The notes: generated by a model from the sequence alone, not told the origin. DNA of 64,000 nucleotides from JBAXTZ01 sp041666525 (GCA_041666525.1 JBAYGT010000011.1:11421-75420), one strand, 5' to 3'; positions 28,887 to 39,900 are shown, counted from the stretch's first letter. Numbers and translations are program-made.

Positions 28887-30931
28887 GCAACAATTTTATC
28901 GATAGCAAATAATTTGTACACCAAGTCGCGTATAGCTGCTAGCAGTGCTAACCGGTTTTCGCGAACTTTACTGTCTTCTACCATAACCATGGTATTGACA
29001 AAAAACTCACCGATTTCCGGAGTTAACTCATAAAGTGCATCCAGATAATTCTGCCAGTTGCCGCTGCGAAGCGCGCTGTCACAACTTTTTTTGACAGCTT
29101 GGTAGGCTTTGTAAAGTTGTTTGTCGCTCGCTTCTTTATACAAAGTTGCCCGCAACGGTTTCTGTTCAGCGGTCTTGGAAATGTTCGCAACACGAGTATA
29201 AGCTTCAAGCAGCATAGCGAATTTTTCATTAGTCAAATTGGTTTGAACAATTTCTGCACGAATCAAAATGTTTTTTGGATAATCAATTCCCTGCTGCATA
29301 ACCGCTTCGATTACATCGTAGCGCACACCACGTTCGGTTAACATATTTTTTATGCGTAATGTAGTGAATGCAGTAAGTTCATCGATGATTTTTTCGTCAA
29401 TAACATTTAATAAAGCGAGCGCAAAACCAGCAACTTCGCCAAAAGCAATGTCAATCTCATTTTCGGCCAACATTAAGACAACGCCAAGCGCTTGACGCCG
29501 CAAAGCATAGGGATCTTGCGAGCCTGTTGGAATGAGGCCTTGTGAAAAACAAGCGGCAATATTATCAATCTTGTCAGCAATACTTAAAACACTGCCTGGA
29601 AGCGACTCCGGCAAATTGTCACCGGCAAAGCGGGGCTGATAGTGTTCACGAATCGCCACACACACTTCTTCTGATTCACCGCTGGCTCGAGCATAGACAC
29701 TGCCCATCAAACCTTGCAACTCATCAAATTCGCCAACCATCCCACTTAGCAAATCGGCTTTGCAAAGATACGCTGCACGATCAACAGCTGCTGTTTCAAG
29801 CTTCTTCATACCGATCGTATTGCAAATATACGCTGCAATTTTCCTGATCCGTTCGGTTTTGTCTAAGATGGATCCTAAGCCTTTTTGGTAAACGACATCC
29901 GCCAGCCGCGGAACATATGCCGCCAATGGTTGCTTTCGGTCTTCATTAAAGAAAAATTCAGCATCAGCCAAGCGTGCACGCAAAACCCGTTCATTGCCCT
30001 TGCGAACAATATCCAAAGCATGTGCATCTCCGTTACGCACCGTAACGAATTTGTTAATTAAGTTTCCGTTTGGCGTGCGCAACGGAAAATAACGTTGATG
30101 TTCTTTCATCGGCGTAACAATCGCCTGTTCCGGCAATTGCAGATAACGCTCTTCAAATTCACCAATGAGCGCTGTCGGATATTCGACCAGGAAATTAACT
30201 TCATTGAGCAATTCTTCATCTATCTCAATTCGAGCGTTAACTTCAAGCGCCGCTTGAGTGATTTGTTCACGAATAATTTGCTTGCGATAATCCTGATCGA
30301 CTATAACTGAATGGTTCCACAGTTGCTCAAAGTAAGTTTCCATCGAAGTGACTGGCAATTTGCCGTTGGACAAAAATCGGTGACCAAAAGTATAAGTATC
30401 AGATTTTATGCCCGCAAACTCAATGTCGATTGATTGTTTACCAAATAGCGCCACTAACCAATGCACTGGCCGCACAAATTTGGCTCCGTCCACGCACCAC
30501 CGCATGGTTTTAGGAAACTGCAGACCATTAAGCAAATCCAAAATGATTTGCGGCAACAATGCTGCCGTGTCGCTACCTTTTATGGTTTTCAATGCATACA
30601 AATATCCGTCGCGTTCAACCAATTCTTCCGGTTTAACACCTTGCCCGTTGGCAAATCCCCTTGCAGCTTTCGACCAATTACCATCATTATCTTTGGCAAT
30701 CTTAGCCGACGGCCCTTTGCTAATAACTTCGCGATCAGATTGCTGTTCAGACAATTCTTTTACCGCCAACACCAACCGCCTCGGCGTACCAAAAGTTCGC
30801 AATTCCACAAATGCAATGCTTTCTTCAGCAAAACGGTCTGCAGCACTTTTTCGCAATTGCTGCAAAGTATTATTCATAAATCGCGCCGGAATTTCTTCGA
30901 CACCTAACTCAAAAACAAAATTCTTAGCCAT
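28883..30931 (-). CDS. glyS: Glycyl-tRNA synthetase beta subunit
   Basis: About 682 residues from the ATG at 30931. The conserved N-terminus [17 protein letters not shown] begins here and AAGGAGG precedes it, so the longer open frame upstream into glyQ is rejected. The B3/4-like, HD-like and C-terminal anticodon-binding DALR regions follow ([18 protein letters not shown] at the end). It acts with GlyQ as an alpha2-beta2 enzyme charging tRNA-Gly. Its start overlaps the end of glyQ by eight bases. Confidence 0.98.
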   Translation of the reverse strand: MAKNFVFELGVEEIPARFMNNTLQQLRKSAADRFAEESIAFVELRTFGTPRRLVLAVKELSEQQSDREVISKGPSAKIAKDNDGNWSKAARGFANGQGVKPEELVERDGYLYALKTIKGSDTAALLPQIILDLLNGLQFPKTMRWCVDGAKFVRPVHWLVALFGKQSIDIEFAGIKSDTYTFGHRFLSNGKLPVTSMETYFEQLWNHSVIVDQDYRKQIIREQITQAALEVNARIEIDEELLNEVNFLVEYPTALIGEFEERYLQLPEQAIVTPMKEHQRYFPLRTPNGNLINKFVTVRNGDAHALDIVRKGNERVLRARLADAEFFFNEDRKQPLAAYVPRLADVVYQKGLGSILDKTERIRKIAAYICNTIGMKKLETAAVDRAAYLCKADLLSGMVGEFDELQGLMGSVYARASGESEEVCVAIREHYQPRFAGDNLPESLPGSVLSIADKIDNIAACFSQGLIPTGSQDPYALRRQALGVVLMLAENEIDIAFGEVAGFALALLNVIDEKIIDELTAFTTLRIKNMLTERGVRYDVIEAVMQQGIDYPKNILIRAEIVQTNLTNEKFAMLLEAYTRVANISKTAEQKPLRATLYKEASDKQLYKAYQAVKKSCDSALRSGNWQNYLDALYELTPEIGEFFVNTMVMVEDSKVRENRLALLAAIRDLVYKLFAIDKIVA

Positions 30932-31805
30932 TTTTCGCCTCCTTAATAAGCGGAAAACCAAGTTTTTCACGTTGCTCAACATACACTTGCGCGCACTTGC
31001 GCGCCAAGACCCGCACCCGTCCAATATACCCGGCACGTGCGCTTACACTTATTGCACCACGGGCATCTAATAGATTAAAAGCGTGCGAACATTTTAAAAC
31101 ATAATCATACGCCGGCAAAACGGCGCCTTTATCAATAATCCGCGCGGCCTCATGCTCATATTTGTCAAACAATTCAAACAGCATTGCTGCATCAGAAAGC
31201 TCGAAAGTATATAATGAGTGTTCATATTCATTTTGCCAAAACACATCACCATAGCTTACGCCATCAGTCCATTGCAGATCATAGACATTCTCAACGCCTT
31301 GCATGTACATTGCCAGACGTTCCAAACCGATAGTTATTTCCACGGCAACCGGATTGCAATCCAAACTACCGACCTGTTGAAAATAAGTGAACTGGGTAAT
31401 TTCCATACCATCCATCCACACTTCCCAACCAAGCCCCCATGCGCCAAAAGTTGGATTTTCCCAATTATCTTCGACAAAACGAATATCGTGTTCTAACGGA
31501 TTTATCCCTATCGTGCGCAAACAATCCAAATATATTTCCTGAATATTCAGCGGCGCCGGTTTCATAATCACCTGATATTGATGATGCTGATAAAGCCGGT
31601 TGGGGTTGTCGCCGTAGCGCCCATCTTTTGGTCGGCGACTAGGTTCAACATAAGCAACGTTCCAAGGCTCCGGCCCAAGCGCGCGCAAAAATGTGGCCGG
31701 ATTCATTGTGCCAGCGCCTTTTTCAACATCATAAGGCTGTGCAATAACGCAATTATGTTTTGCCCAAAAATTCTGCAGTGTCAAAATTAAATTTTGAAAA
31801 GTCAT
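30924..31805 (-). CDS. glyQ: Glycyl-tRNA synthetase alpha subunit
   Basis: About 293 residues, the class II catalytic subunit: [56 protein letters not shown] (split here by motif: AQPYD, GTMNP, EPSRRP) and the HQYQVI block. The ATG at 31805 has a GGGAG site; an ATG five codons upstream is less well placed. No T-box leader is apparent in the short gap to yraN. Confidence 0.97.
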   Translation of the reverse strand: MTFQNLILTLQNFWAKHNCVIAQPYDVEKGAGTMNPATFLRALGPEPWNVAYVEPSRRPKDGRYGDNPNRLYQHHQYQVIMKPAPLNIQEIYLDCLRTIGINPLEHDIRFVEDNWENPTFGAWGLGWEVWMDGMEITQFTYFQQVGSLDCNPVAVEITIGLERLAMYMQGVENVYDLQWTDGVSYGDVFWQNEYEHSLYTFELSDAAMLFELFDKYEHEAARIIDKGAVLPAYDYVLKCSHAFNLLDARGAISVSARAGYIGRVRVLARKCAQVYVEQREKLGFPLIKEAKNG

Positions 31806-31867
31806 GTTTCTTGCTCCCATAATATAAATTTGAATTATAAAAAACGAGATGATTGGCAGTTATAGAA

Positions 31868-32242
31868 CTACTCACCGGAAATAAAAGCATTTTCTACGTA
31901 GTTTATCTGCGGTGGTATAAATTCATCAAACACTTCAGCAATATCAAAGCGAACGTCAATCTTGTCATACAAGTTGTTTTCAATTAAATAATGCTGCGCA
32001 ACACGGACGATTTTCTGACGTTTAGACCGTGTTACTGCCTCGATTGGACTACCGCATTGATTGCCGCTGCGGGTTTTGACCTCGACAAACACCAAACAAC
32101 CGGAATAAGTCCGAGTGATGATATCAATCTCACCCTGCTTACACCGGTAATTTCGCTCGACAATATCATAACCAAGCTTCATTAAAAAACTGACCACGGC
32201 GCTTTCGCCCATATTTCCGTGCTCGCGATTATTTATCGGCAT
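31868..32242 (-). CDS. YraN / UPF0102 nuclease-fold protein
   Basis: 124 residues of the UPF0102 family: GESAVVSFLMKLGYDIVERNYRCKQGEIDIITR and LVFVEVKTRSG carry the E...D...ExK nuclease-fold residues. Function is not established; it is commonly found next to rnhB, as here. Confidence 0.93.
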   Translation of the reverse strand: MPINNREHGNMGESAVVSFLMKLGYDIVERNYRCKQGEIDIITRTYSGCLVFVEVKTRSGNQCGSPIEAVTRSKRQKIVRVAQHYLIENNLYDKIDVRFDIAEVFDEFIPPQINYVENAFISGE

Positions 32243-32261
32243 TTTGTAAGCTCCAAATATA

Positions 32262-33068
32262 TCACAGAATCCGTTTTTTGTCCATTATCGCCAGTATCTC
32301 AGGCATCGGCGCAAAAGTGCGACGATGATATTTTGTCACGCCGTGTGTTCGTATTGCATCCATATGCATCATCGTTCCATAACCTTTGTGCGCGGCAAAC
32401 CCATAGCGCGGATCGAGGGTGTCTAATTCACACATTATCCGGTCGCGAATAACCTTGGCGACAATGGACGCGGCCGCAACGTTCGCGCTCTTGCTATCAG
32501 CTTTCTCAATCGCCAAAACTTCGGCATAATGAATATCCGGCAACGGCATTGCGTCACTGATAATTGCTTTAGGCTGAACAACCAATGAATTCAATGCTTG
32601 GTACATCGCCAGTCGTGAGGCCTGATAAATATTTATCTCATCAATAACATCCGACGCAACCACCGAATAACTGACAGCAATCGCCCGGTCGTTAATTGCT
32701 GTAAACAGTTGCTCGCGTTTTGCCGCCGATATTTTTTTTGAATCATTGAGTCCGCTAATTTCGCAATCCATGGGTAAAATTACCGCTGCCGCAACAACTG
32801 GCCCGGCGAGCGGGCCCCTTCCTGCTTCATCAGTTCCGGCAATCGGCAACAGTCCGCGCGTTTGAAAACTGCGTTCATAATTATACATTGCGTACAACCG
32901 TATTTTTTCCTGCTCAGTGACCAGTAAACGGCGATAGTACTGCAACAACATTTTTTTTACGCTTTCACGGTCATCTTGAGCAAATAACTCGAGAATGTTT
33001 AGCGGAACGTTCTTAGAAAGTAGTATCGTTTTCACTTCGTTTATAGCATATTCATTTTTAGCACGCAT
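32262..33068 (-). CDS. rnhB: Ribonuclease HII
   Basis: About 268 residues. It removes ribonucleotides from DNA-RNA hybrids. The DEAGRGPLAGPVVAAAVIL motif (catalytic Asp-Glu), SDAMPL and ASIVAKVIRDR regions are present. The start at 33068 is preferred: the longer open frame runs antisense across the tRNA-Pro gene, a well-known source of false N-termini. An N-terminal extension of about 70 residues before the catalytic domain is usual for Firmicute RnhB. Confidence 0.96.
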   Translation of the reverse strand: MRAKNEYAINEVKTILLSKNVPLNILELFAQDDRESVKKMLLQYYRRLLVTEQEKIRLYAMYNYERSFQTRGLLPIAGTDEAGRGPLAGPVVAAAVILPMDCEISGLNDSKKISAAKREQLFTAINDRAIAVSYSVVASDVIDEINIYQASRLAMYQALNSLVVQPKAIISDAMPLPDIHYAEVLAIEKADSKSANVAAASIVAKVIRDRIMCELDTLDPRYGFAAHKGYGTMMHMDAIRTHGVTKYHRRTFAPMPEILAIMDKKRIL

Positions 33069-33092
33069 ACAATATCTCTTTTCAATTTCCCC

Positions 33093-33121
33093 TTGACAAA
33101 TTTCAACAATAATAATAGAAT
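33093..33121 (+). promoter_or_regulatory. Sigma-A promoter of tRNA-Pro
   Basis: A perfect TTGACA (33093-33098), 17 bases, then TAGAAT (33116-33121), placing the transcription start a few bases before the tRNA. Confidence 0.88.
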
Positions 33122-33133
33122 ATGCTTTGTCTT

Positions 33134-33210
33134 CGGGGTGTGGCTCAGTTTGGTAGAGCGCTTGGTTCGGGACTAAGAGGCCGCAGGTTCGAATCCTGTC
33201 ACCCCGACCA
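33134..33210 (+). tRNA. tRNA-Pro (CGG)
   Basis: Plus-strand cloverleaf of 77 bases with encoded CCA: acceptor CGGGGTG/CACCCCG, T-loop GTTCGAATC, anticodon loop TTCGGGA giving CGG. It is the only plus-strand gene in this part of the window and has its own promoter and terminator. Confidence 0.97.
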
Positions 33211-33226
33211 TTTTCGTAATTGATTG

Positions 33227-33255
33227 GCGTTTGCATGTGTTGCAAACGCTTTTTT
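33227..33255 (+). terminator. Terminator of tRNA-Pro
   Basis: GCGTTTGC/GCAAACGC stem with a 7-base loop and a T6 run, 16 bases after the tRNA. Confidence 0.92.
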
Positions 33256-33274
33256 ATATATTCGTCGCTGCAAT

Positions 33275-33305
33275 AAAAAAATCCTGCTAAAACAGGATTT
33301 TTCTT
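33275..33305. terminator. Terminator of the emrAB operon (bidirectional shape)
   Basis: AAAAATCCTG/CAGGATTTTT inverted repeat with A and T flanks; it would end the minus-strand efflux operon just past the MFS gene. Confidence 0.85.
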
Positions 33306-33320
33306 TATTTACCACGACAA

Positions 33321-34862
33321 TCATTCTATCATCGTATGTCCAGATGTTTTCGCAATTACATTTTTCAATAACAGTGCCGGAATAACACTTAATAGTGCAA
33401 TCAATGCCAATACCAGAAACGTATCGTCAAAGGCAAAAATATAGGCTTGTTTTATCCGCAACATGCTCAGCAAGCTCAGCGACTTTAATTTAGCTGCCCA
33501 CACACCGTCACCCAGCAACTGAAATTTATGTTGCATCATAAACATAAAGTTTTTTGTACCAATATCCGACTGTTGAAAACTTTCAGCAATTCGTTCGAAA
33601 TGAAATTTATAACGATTGTCTAATAAACTGGTCAAATACGCAATACCAAAAGAACCGCTAATTTGACGAATAACATTATTCAAAGACGATGCGCGGCTGA
33701 TTTTATCGATAGGCACCGAGTTCATGCCCAGCACCGTAACCGGCATCATAAACAATCCTAAACCAAAACCACGGATGGCACTGATTATCATGATATGTTC
33801 CCGCGAAACATTGGCATCAAAATACATAAAAGGAATTGTCGCTAAACCTAGTATTGTCAAACCCGCGATACCAAGCGGTTTAGCGCCGATTTTGTTCGCA
33901 ATAAAAGCTGCCAACGGCATCGTAAGTGCGCTTACTGCGGCCGCCGGAAACAAAGTCTCTCCGGCCAACATCGCCGAGTATCCCAAAACATTTTGCAAAA
34001 ATAGCGGCATCAGGAACATTCCACCGTACAGCGCTACCGTCCCAATAAACACCACAATCTGTACAATCGAAAAGTTCCAATCACCAAACAGCGTTAAGTC
34101 CAGTAATGGATCATCCGCGTTTAATTCAATATAGACAAACGCAATCAAACTGGTAATGGCGACGAAGAACAAACCGAGAATATAAGCCGATCCCCATCCG
34201 TCTGCGTTACCACGGCTAAACGCCATTAACAAACAAAACATGCCGACAGTTGCCGTCGCAAAACCGGGAAAATCGAATTTTTTCCCCGGCTGTTTTTCCG
34301 TTTCGCTTAATACCATAAACGCCAACAAAAAACCAACTATTCCGATTGGAATGTTGATATCGAAGATCATCTGCCAACTCCAGTTATCCACCAGATAACC
34401 ACTCAAGGTTGGTCCAATCGCCGGAGCAATGAGCGCCGAGATTCCCCACACACCAATTGCCATATTCCGCTCATGCTCATCAAAAATCAAGTAAATAAGC
34501 GACATGGTAACCGGCATTATCATTCCGCCACCAATCGCCTGCAAAACACGAAAGCTGATCATTGAGGCGTTACTCCAGGCCATCCCGCACAGCGCCGAAC
34601 CAATCGTAAACAGCATCAAACTTAGCAAATACATCGTCTTGGTTCCAAATCGGTCGCATAAGTAACCGGTAGTCGGCTGAATACAACCCATCGACAGCAT
34701 ATACGCGGTAATAATCCACTCCGCGTCTTCGGTATTTACTGCAAATGTTGCCATCATATGCGGCAACGCTACATTCACTATGCTGGTATCTAAGATTGCC
34801 ATAAATCCGCCGATAGTTGTCACTGCCAGCGCTGTCCATTTATAGGTTTGTGAATATTTCAT
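33321..34862 (-). CDS. EmrB/QacA-type (DHA2) MFS multidrug efflux pump
   Basis: 513 residues with the 14-TM layout of DHA2 drug:H+ antiporters. Motif C-like and A-like segments are visible: GGFMAILDTSIVNVALPHM in TM1 (LDxTxVNVALP) and GYLCDRFGTKTMYLLS after TM2. It pairs with the HlyD/EmrA protein directly upstream (11-base gap), which would bridge the periplasm of a diderm cell. Substrate not predictable. Confidence 0.94.
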   Translation of the reverse strand: MKYSQTYKWTALAVTTIGGFMAILDTSIVNVALPHMMATFAVNTEDAEWIITAYMLSMGCIQPTTGYLCDRFGTKTMYLLSLMLFTIGSALCGMAWSNASMISFRVLQAIGGGMIMPVTMSLIYLIFDEHERNMAIGVWGISALIAPAIGPTLSGYLVDNWSWQMIFDINIPIGIVGFLLAFMVLSETEKQPGKKFDFPGFATATVGMFCLLMAFSRGNADGWGSAYILGLFFVAITSLIAFVYIELNADDPLLDLTLFGDWNFSIVQIVVFIGTVALYGGMFLMPLFLQNVLGYSAMLAGETLFPAAAVSALTMPLAAFIANKIGAKPLGIAGLTILGLATIPFMYFDANVSREHIMIISAIRGFGLGLFMMPVTVLGMNSVPIDKISRASSLNNVIRQISGSFGIAYLTSLLDNRYKFHFERIAESFQQSDIGTKNFMFMMQHKFQLLGDGVWAAKLKSLSLLSMLRIKQAYIFAFDDTFLVLALIALLSVIPALLLKNVIAKTSGHTMIE

Positions 34863-34873
34863 AGTAGTTCCAA

Positions 34874-35905
34874 TCAGTTAGGCGCAGCTATTTTTACAGT
34901 AACCGACATTCCCGGACGAAACACCAAGCCACTATCTGATGGCACCGAAATTTTTACCGGTACGCGTTGAGTGACTTTCGTGAAACTTCCAGCAGCATTT
35001 TCAGTGGGTATTAGCGAAAAGGAAGACTGGGTTGCCGGAAGAATACTTTCCAATTTTCCATTAAATACTTTACCGGGATAAGCGTCCACTGTAAATTTTA
35101 CCTGCTGACCCACTTTTAGACGATAAAGATCATTTTCCTCAATGTTAGCTTTTACCCAGACATAGCTCAAATCCGCAATATACAACAATGGCTGACCTGC
35201 TGCAACCACTTCCCCGATATTTACTGCCTTGAGGCCAATATATCCTGCAGTCGGCGCCATAACATTCACATAGCTTACACCGGAATTAGCCGAGTCCAAA
35301 GCACCTTGAGCTTGTTTTGCAAGATCAGCTGCAGCGTCAATTTCCAGTTGCCGGGCACCGGCCTGCGCCAAACTCAATTTCGCTTTGGAATAGTTAAGCG
35401 CACTTACATAAGTGAGATAATTTGCTTTTGCCGCGTCATATTGTGACTGTGGAATGACACCCTCTTTAAGCATTTTTTCAGCACGTTCAAAATCAATTGT
35501 GCCTTTTTCAACATATGCCTGCGCAGCTTCAACTCCTGCTTGAGCCTGTTGTATTTCCTGACGGCGGGCGCCCTCGGCAGTCACTCCGGCTTTTGCGCTG
35601 GCTGCAGAATAAGCCGCACTGGCTTGCTTTTGTTGATTAAGTAGATCAACCGGGTCTAATTCAAGTAACAATTGACCGGATTTTACTGCATCGCCGTCCG
35701 CCACTAACAGTTTCATTACCTTGCCGGAAACCTTGGCACCAACGGCGGTAATATTGCCTTCAATGCGGGCATCGTCCGTGGAAACGTAATGACTATAATC
35801 ATAATATTTAAATCCGCCATAAATCAACCCAACCAACACTACAACCACAAGCAAGGCGAGAATTATTAATTTAGACAACCTGCCTTTATTCTTTACTTTC
35901 TCCAT
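34874..35905 (-). CDS. HlyD/EmrA-family membrane fusion protein
   Basis: 343 residues: a short cytoplasmic N-terminus, one membrane helix (about 12-30), a biotinyl-lipoyl-like half (ITAVGAKVSGKVMKLLVADGDAVKSGQLLLELD), an alpha-helical hairpin rich in Ala/Gln, and the second lipoyl half (MAPTAGYIGLKAVNIGEVVAAGQPLLYIADLS). AGGAGG precedes the ATG. A nearly palindromic TATACGTATG element at about 35922-35932 upstream might be an operator. No regulator gene or outer membrane TolC is adjacent. Confidence 0.93.
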   Translation of the reverse strand: MEKVKNKGRLSKLIILALLVVVVLVGLIYGGFKYYDYSHYVSTDDARIEGNITAVGAKVSGKVMKLLVADGDAVKSGQLLLELDPVDLLNQQKQASAAYSAASAKAGVTAEGARRQEIQQAQAGVEAAQAYVEKGTIDFERAEKMLKEGVIPQSQYDAAKANYLTYVSALNYSKAKLSLAQAGARQLEIDAAADLAKQAQGALDSANSGVSYVNVMAPTAGYIGLKAVNIGEVVAAGQPLLYIADLSYVWVKANIEENDLYRLKVGQQVKFTVDAYPGKVFNGKLESILPATQSSFSLIPTENAAGSFTKVTQRVPVKISVPSDSGLVFRPGMSVTVKIAAPN

Positions 35906-35941
35906 GCCAACCTCCTATACATACGTATATCGCTGTAATAT

Positions 35942-35962
35942 AAAAAAACGCCGCAAACGGCG
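35942..35962 (-). terminator. Terminator of tRNA-Ser
   Basis: Minus-strand CGCCG/CGGCG stem with TTTG loop, then seven T residues, eight bases after the tRNA. Confidence 0.9.
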
Positions 35963-35969
35963 TAATTTC

Positions 35970-36062
35970 TGGCGGAGAGAGTGGGATTCGAACCCACGAG
36001 GACTGATTAGGCCCTACACGATTTCGAGTCGTGCGCCTTCGACCGGACTCGGCCATCTCTCC
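35970..36062 (-). tRNA. tRNA-Ser (CGA)
   Basis: A 93-base type II tRNA on the minus strand with a long variable arm, acceptor GGAGAGA/TCTCTCC, anticodon loop CTCGAAA (CGA), discriminator G and encoded CCA. It follows tadA by 17 bases and may share its transcript. Confidence 0.96.
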
Positions 36063-36079
36063 AACCTGCGAGCGATATT

Positions 36080-36526
36080 CTACCGTACTTTTCCAAAAAA
36101 CTCAAGTAATATTTTTTGACAATCAGCTTCCATAATACCTGCAACAACTTCTGGACGATGATTTAAGTTTTCGGCAAAAGGTATACCAAACCATGAATGA
36201 ATAGCTCCGGCTACGCTGTCAGATGCGCCATATACCAACCGCTTAATCCGCGCATTGACTATGGCACCGGCACACATAGCGCACGGCTCCAAAGTTACAT
36301 ACAAAGTGGCGTCTGTTAAACGCCATCTGCCCAACTCTCTGCAGGCTTTTCTAATGGCAACAATTTCGGCGTGAGCGGTTGCATCCTGTAACTGTTCACG
36401 CCTATTATATCCGGTAGCAACAATTTTATTAGCAACAACAATCACCGCACCTACCGGAACCTCACCTTGCTCATTCGCATAACGCGCCTCAATTAATGCC
36501 GCTTCCATAAAAGTATAATCATCCAC
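36080..36526 (-). CDS. tadA: tRNA(Arg) adenosine-34 deaminase TadA
   Basis: 148 residues of the cytidine deaminase fold. Zinc site: HAEIVAI near residue 57 and EPCAMCAGAI (PCxxC) near residue 85. It converts A34 to inosine in tRNA-Arg(ACG). It starts 19 bases after the STAS gene, so it may be on the same transcript as the NRPS locus, although it is a housekeeping gene. Confidence 0.96.
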   Translation of the reverse strand: MDDYTFMEAALIEARYANEQGEVPVGAVIVVANKIVATGYNRREQLQDATAHAEIVAIRKACRELGRWRLTDATLYVTLEPCAMCAGAIVNARIKRLVYGASDSVAGAIHSWFGIPFAENLNHRPEVVAGIMEADCQKILLEFFGKVR

Positions 36527-36545
36527 TGTGCATTATCCCATCTGT

Positions 36546-36878
36546 TCAGGCAACATTTTGCAACGCATCATCCAGTTCTTTTACAACACCAAAGACTTCG
36601 GCAAACCCAGTAATGTCAAAAACTTCAAACACTAGGTCGTTCATACCAAACATTGCCATTTTTCCATTCTGTGCCTGAATTTTATTTAGCGTTTCCAGAA
36701 ATACTCTGATTCCGGCAGTCGAGACAAACTCATTAACCGAAAAATCAAAAATTACTTTCTTTTGACCTTCGATAACAATATTAATTTCACTTTGTACATT
36801 GCCGGCATTACCGCTATGAATTTCCTTCGGCAGTCCGACAATCAACGCATCGGCATTTTTCGTTACAGTCGTTTCCAT
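36546..36878 (-). CDS. STAS-domain protein (anti-sigma factor antagonist-like)
   Basis: 110 residues forming a single STAS domain. The pattern KVIFDFSVNEFVSTAGIRVFLETLNKIQ matches the phosphorylation loop of SpoIIAA/RsbV-type antagonists (DxSxxxFVSTAG), with the Ser-Thr pair near residue 53 as the probable phospho-acceptor. It follows the giant NRPS gene by 34 bases with an own ribosome-binding region (CGAGG) and precedes tadA. No cognate anti-sigma kinase or sigma factor lies in the window. It may sense or relay stress to the NRPS locus, or be a bystander. Confidence 0.88.
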   Translation of the reverse strand: METTVTKNADALIVGLPKEIHSGNAGNVQSEINIVIEGQKKVIFDFSVNEFVSTAGIRVFLETLNKIQAQNGKMAMFGMNDLVFEVFDITGFAEVFGVVKELDDALQNVA

Positions 36879-36912
36879 TTTTTACCTCGGGTTTTCTTTA
36901 TATGATAACACA

Positions 36913-39900
36913 TTAGCTAAGATTTACCAACAATCTCATGTACTGTTCATTACGTTGTTGTAGCGATTTTAGCAACGCCAAAGCAATGCGTGGATTGCTC
37001 TCAACCAACATTCGCATTCGTTTTGCCGGAATTGCCAGTGTCAGCAATTCACCAAGTTCAGCTTCGATCGTGTAACCGGCTTTCGCACTTTCAAGCACAC
37101 TTTCCAGCCCGAAGAAATCCTGCCGCCTAAGCATACCGACCGTGCCGCTCCAGCCACCGGCCGAGCGACGGCTAAGACTGGCAAATCCGTCCATCACAAG
37201 ATAGAAATAGTCATTGGCCTCGCCTTCCCAAACCACGTCACGTTTGTTGGCATAAAGCCGCATCTCCGAGATGCGGGCGAGTTCTGCGGCAGCTTCGGTT
37301 GAACCATTTAACAAAGTTATTCCCAACAAGAACTGTGCTCGTTCCCGTAAAGCCGCAGCAACCATTAACCGCATATCATTGGCATCTGGCTGCGGCCAGG
37401 AAAAACCAAGCCGCGCCAAGACAGCAACCGACCAATCACCGGCAACCTCAACCGTGGCATTCTCACCGCTCGCCAACAAATCCATATGAGTAAGTATGTT
37501 TTCGATATGCACGCGAAAACCGGGTTTGTCAAAATGCTTCATCAGATGGTCGATGAAATCAGAGCCGGATAACGCCTTGACGTTCAAATCCAGTTGTTCA
37601 TCCGATAATAACTCTGCCATGTCAACCCAGTTTGGATTGGAAAGATGGTAATTGGCATTAGCTAAAACTGTGGTTTCGGCAATCAACCGGATAGCATTAG
37701 CCAGACAGTCAACGTAAGAAAACTCTTCCATCGCCATTTCGCGCGGAGCTGCACCAATATTGGCATATGCCCGCAGTTTTGAGAAGAAAGCGTTTTCATC
37801 AATGTTTTCCTGTCCGATTCCGGTATGACTATCGACAACAATGTTTCCTACCCGGAAAATATTCGCACGCAATCCGTTACCGCGTGCCAGTTGAATTTCT
37901 TTTTCGGCAAGCATTTTCGTTTCCAGATAAACATTATCATGCTTTTGACCAATGTCAAGATCGAATTCCGTAAACAACATATTGTCAAGCCCGGATACCG
38001 TTCCTTCAGCAACTGAAACTGTGGATATGTGCTGCAGTGCAATCTCAGTACCGGCAAACTTGATTAGTTCAAGCACCGCCTGCACGTTACTGTTATAGAA
38101 CTCTTCATACATACCAAAATGGCGCACATTGGCAGCGGTATGGAAAATACAGTCCGTTGATTTTCGCAATGCAAGATAATTTGATTTTGACAAACCGAAT
38201 TCTGGTTGCTCCAGATTGCCGCACAATACTGACACGCGTTTCATAATTTCGTCGGCACTGTCCGCACCAAAATACCAGGATAGTTTGTTTTTCACTCGGG
38301 CTGTAGCTACAGCCACAGATTCACCGCGCACAATAACAACTATGTCAGCATTACTATTGTCTACGATGTTTTTTAGTAAATGCGCACCCAGGAAACCGGT
38401 AGCGCCAGTCAATAGTACTGATCGCCAAGTAAATTTTTCTGACAAATCCAGCGTTTCAAGCGCTTCGATTTGAGTTTCATATAATTGTTGTTTTGCTACA
38501 AACGCTTTTGACTGTGCTTTTTCTTCGGTTTTATCGGAACTTACTAACTGTTCCTTGAGTTTCAATAACGCAACCACCAGATTGTTGGCAGCCGGTTTTA
38601 CGGCTTTCGCCAATTCGCCAAGCGTCTGATGCAGGAAAATATCATTAATTGTCACGATAAAACGGGTGTTTAGTTTTGCCATAACTGAAATTGCCTTGAT
38701 CGAATTCCCCCCCAAGTTGAAGAAGTTATCGTTTATACCAACTTCCTCGATACCAAGAACATCTTTCCAAACTTTGGCAATGTCCAGCTCTGCATCAGTA
38801 GACGGAGCAACATATTCATTGCGCTCGCCCAGCTCCGGTTGTGGCAGCGCCCGCTTATCAATCTTGCCGTTAGCAGTCAGCGGTATCGAATCCATAACAA
38901 CGAAATATGCCGGAACCATATAATCCGGTAATTCTGCCGCTAGCTGTTTCTTAATATCAGCTTCCTCATAGCCGCTCCCCGGTTGCATAACCACATAGGC
39001 AACCAAAAACCGCTCACTACCGGAACGCTCCATATCAATTACAAAAGCATCTTTAATGCTGTTAATTTTTAACAACTGCTGCTCGATTTCACCAAGTTCA
39101 ATACGATAGCCGCGGATTTTCACTTGCGAATCGATCCGTCCAAGAAACTCAATATCCCCGCTCGGCAACCACCTTACCAAGTCACCAGTTTTGTACATTT
39201 TTTTGTAATCGGAATTTTGGATTGCGAATTGCGAATGTTCGACAGCTAAATCAGCTCTTTGAACATTCGATAACGTGTCACCAGATGTGAATGGATTCAA
39301 AACAAATTTTTCTGCCGTAAGCTCTGGGCGGTTCAAATAACCGCGCGCCAGCTGAGCGCCAGAAATACAGAGTTCCCCTGGTACACCGACCGGAACCAGT
39401 TTGCCATAACGATCGATTACATACAGCGCTGTATTGGCTAATGGTTTGCCAATCGGTATATTGTCGTAATACTGGTCAACCGGGAAAGCTGTTGCAGATA
39501 CTGTGTACTCCGTTGGCCCGTATTCATTTACCAGCCGGTAGTCTTTACGGATATACTGCCGCAATTTATCACCGCCGGTTACCAGTGTTTTTAGTGATTT
39601 GTTATCAGACAACGCCATAAACTGTTCACAAAACTGTGTCGGCAAATTGATTATTGTAATTTTATTGGCATCCAGATAATTACCCAATTCCACTGGCAGC
39701 AACCGCAACTCATCCGGCACAATATAAACTGTATTACCATACAGTAAAAACGGATACATTTCCCAAATTGATGCATCAAAACCAAAGCCGGAATAAGTCG
39801 CCGAACGATCTTCCGCGTCAATATGATGATAATGCTGTACCCAAGCGCACAGATTGATTAAGTTGCGATGTTCCAGTAGCACGCCCTTCGGTCTGCCAGT

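Noticed and set aside
30408..31070. 220-codon plus-strand reading frame
   Set aside because: It lies antisense to glyS/glyQ, which are certain; its sequence has no domain.
31806..31867. T-box leader for glyQS
   Set aside because: The gap to yraN is only about 60 bases and shows no stem I or T-box sequence.
33069..33245. Long N-terminal extension of RnhB
   Set aside because: It runs antisense over the tRNA-Pro gene and gives the familiar false RIRTCGLL peptide.
35904..36119. 71-codon plus-strand reading frame
   Set aside because: It is antisense to tRNA-Ser (false WDSNPRG peptide).
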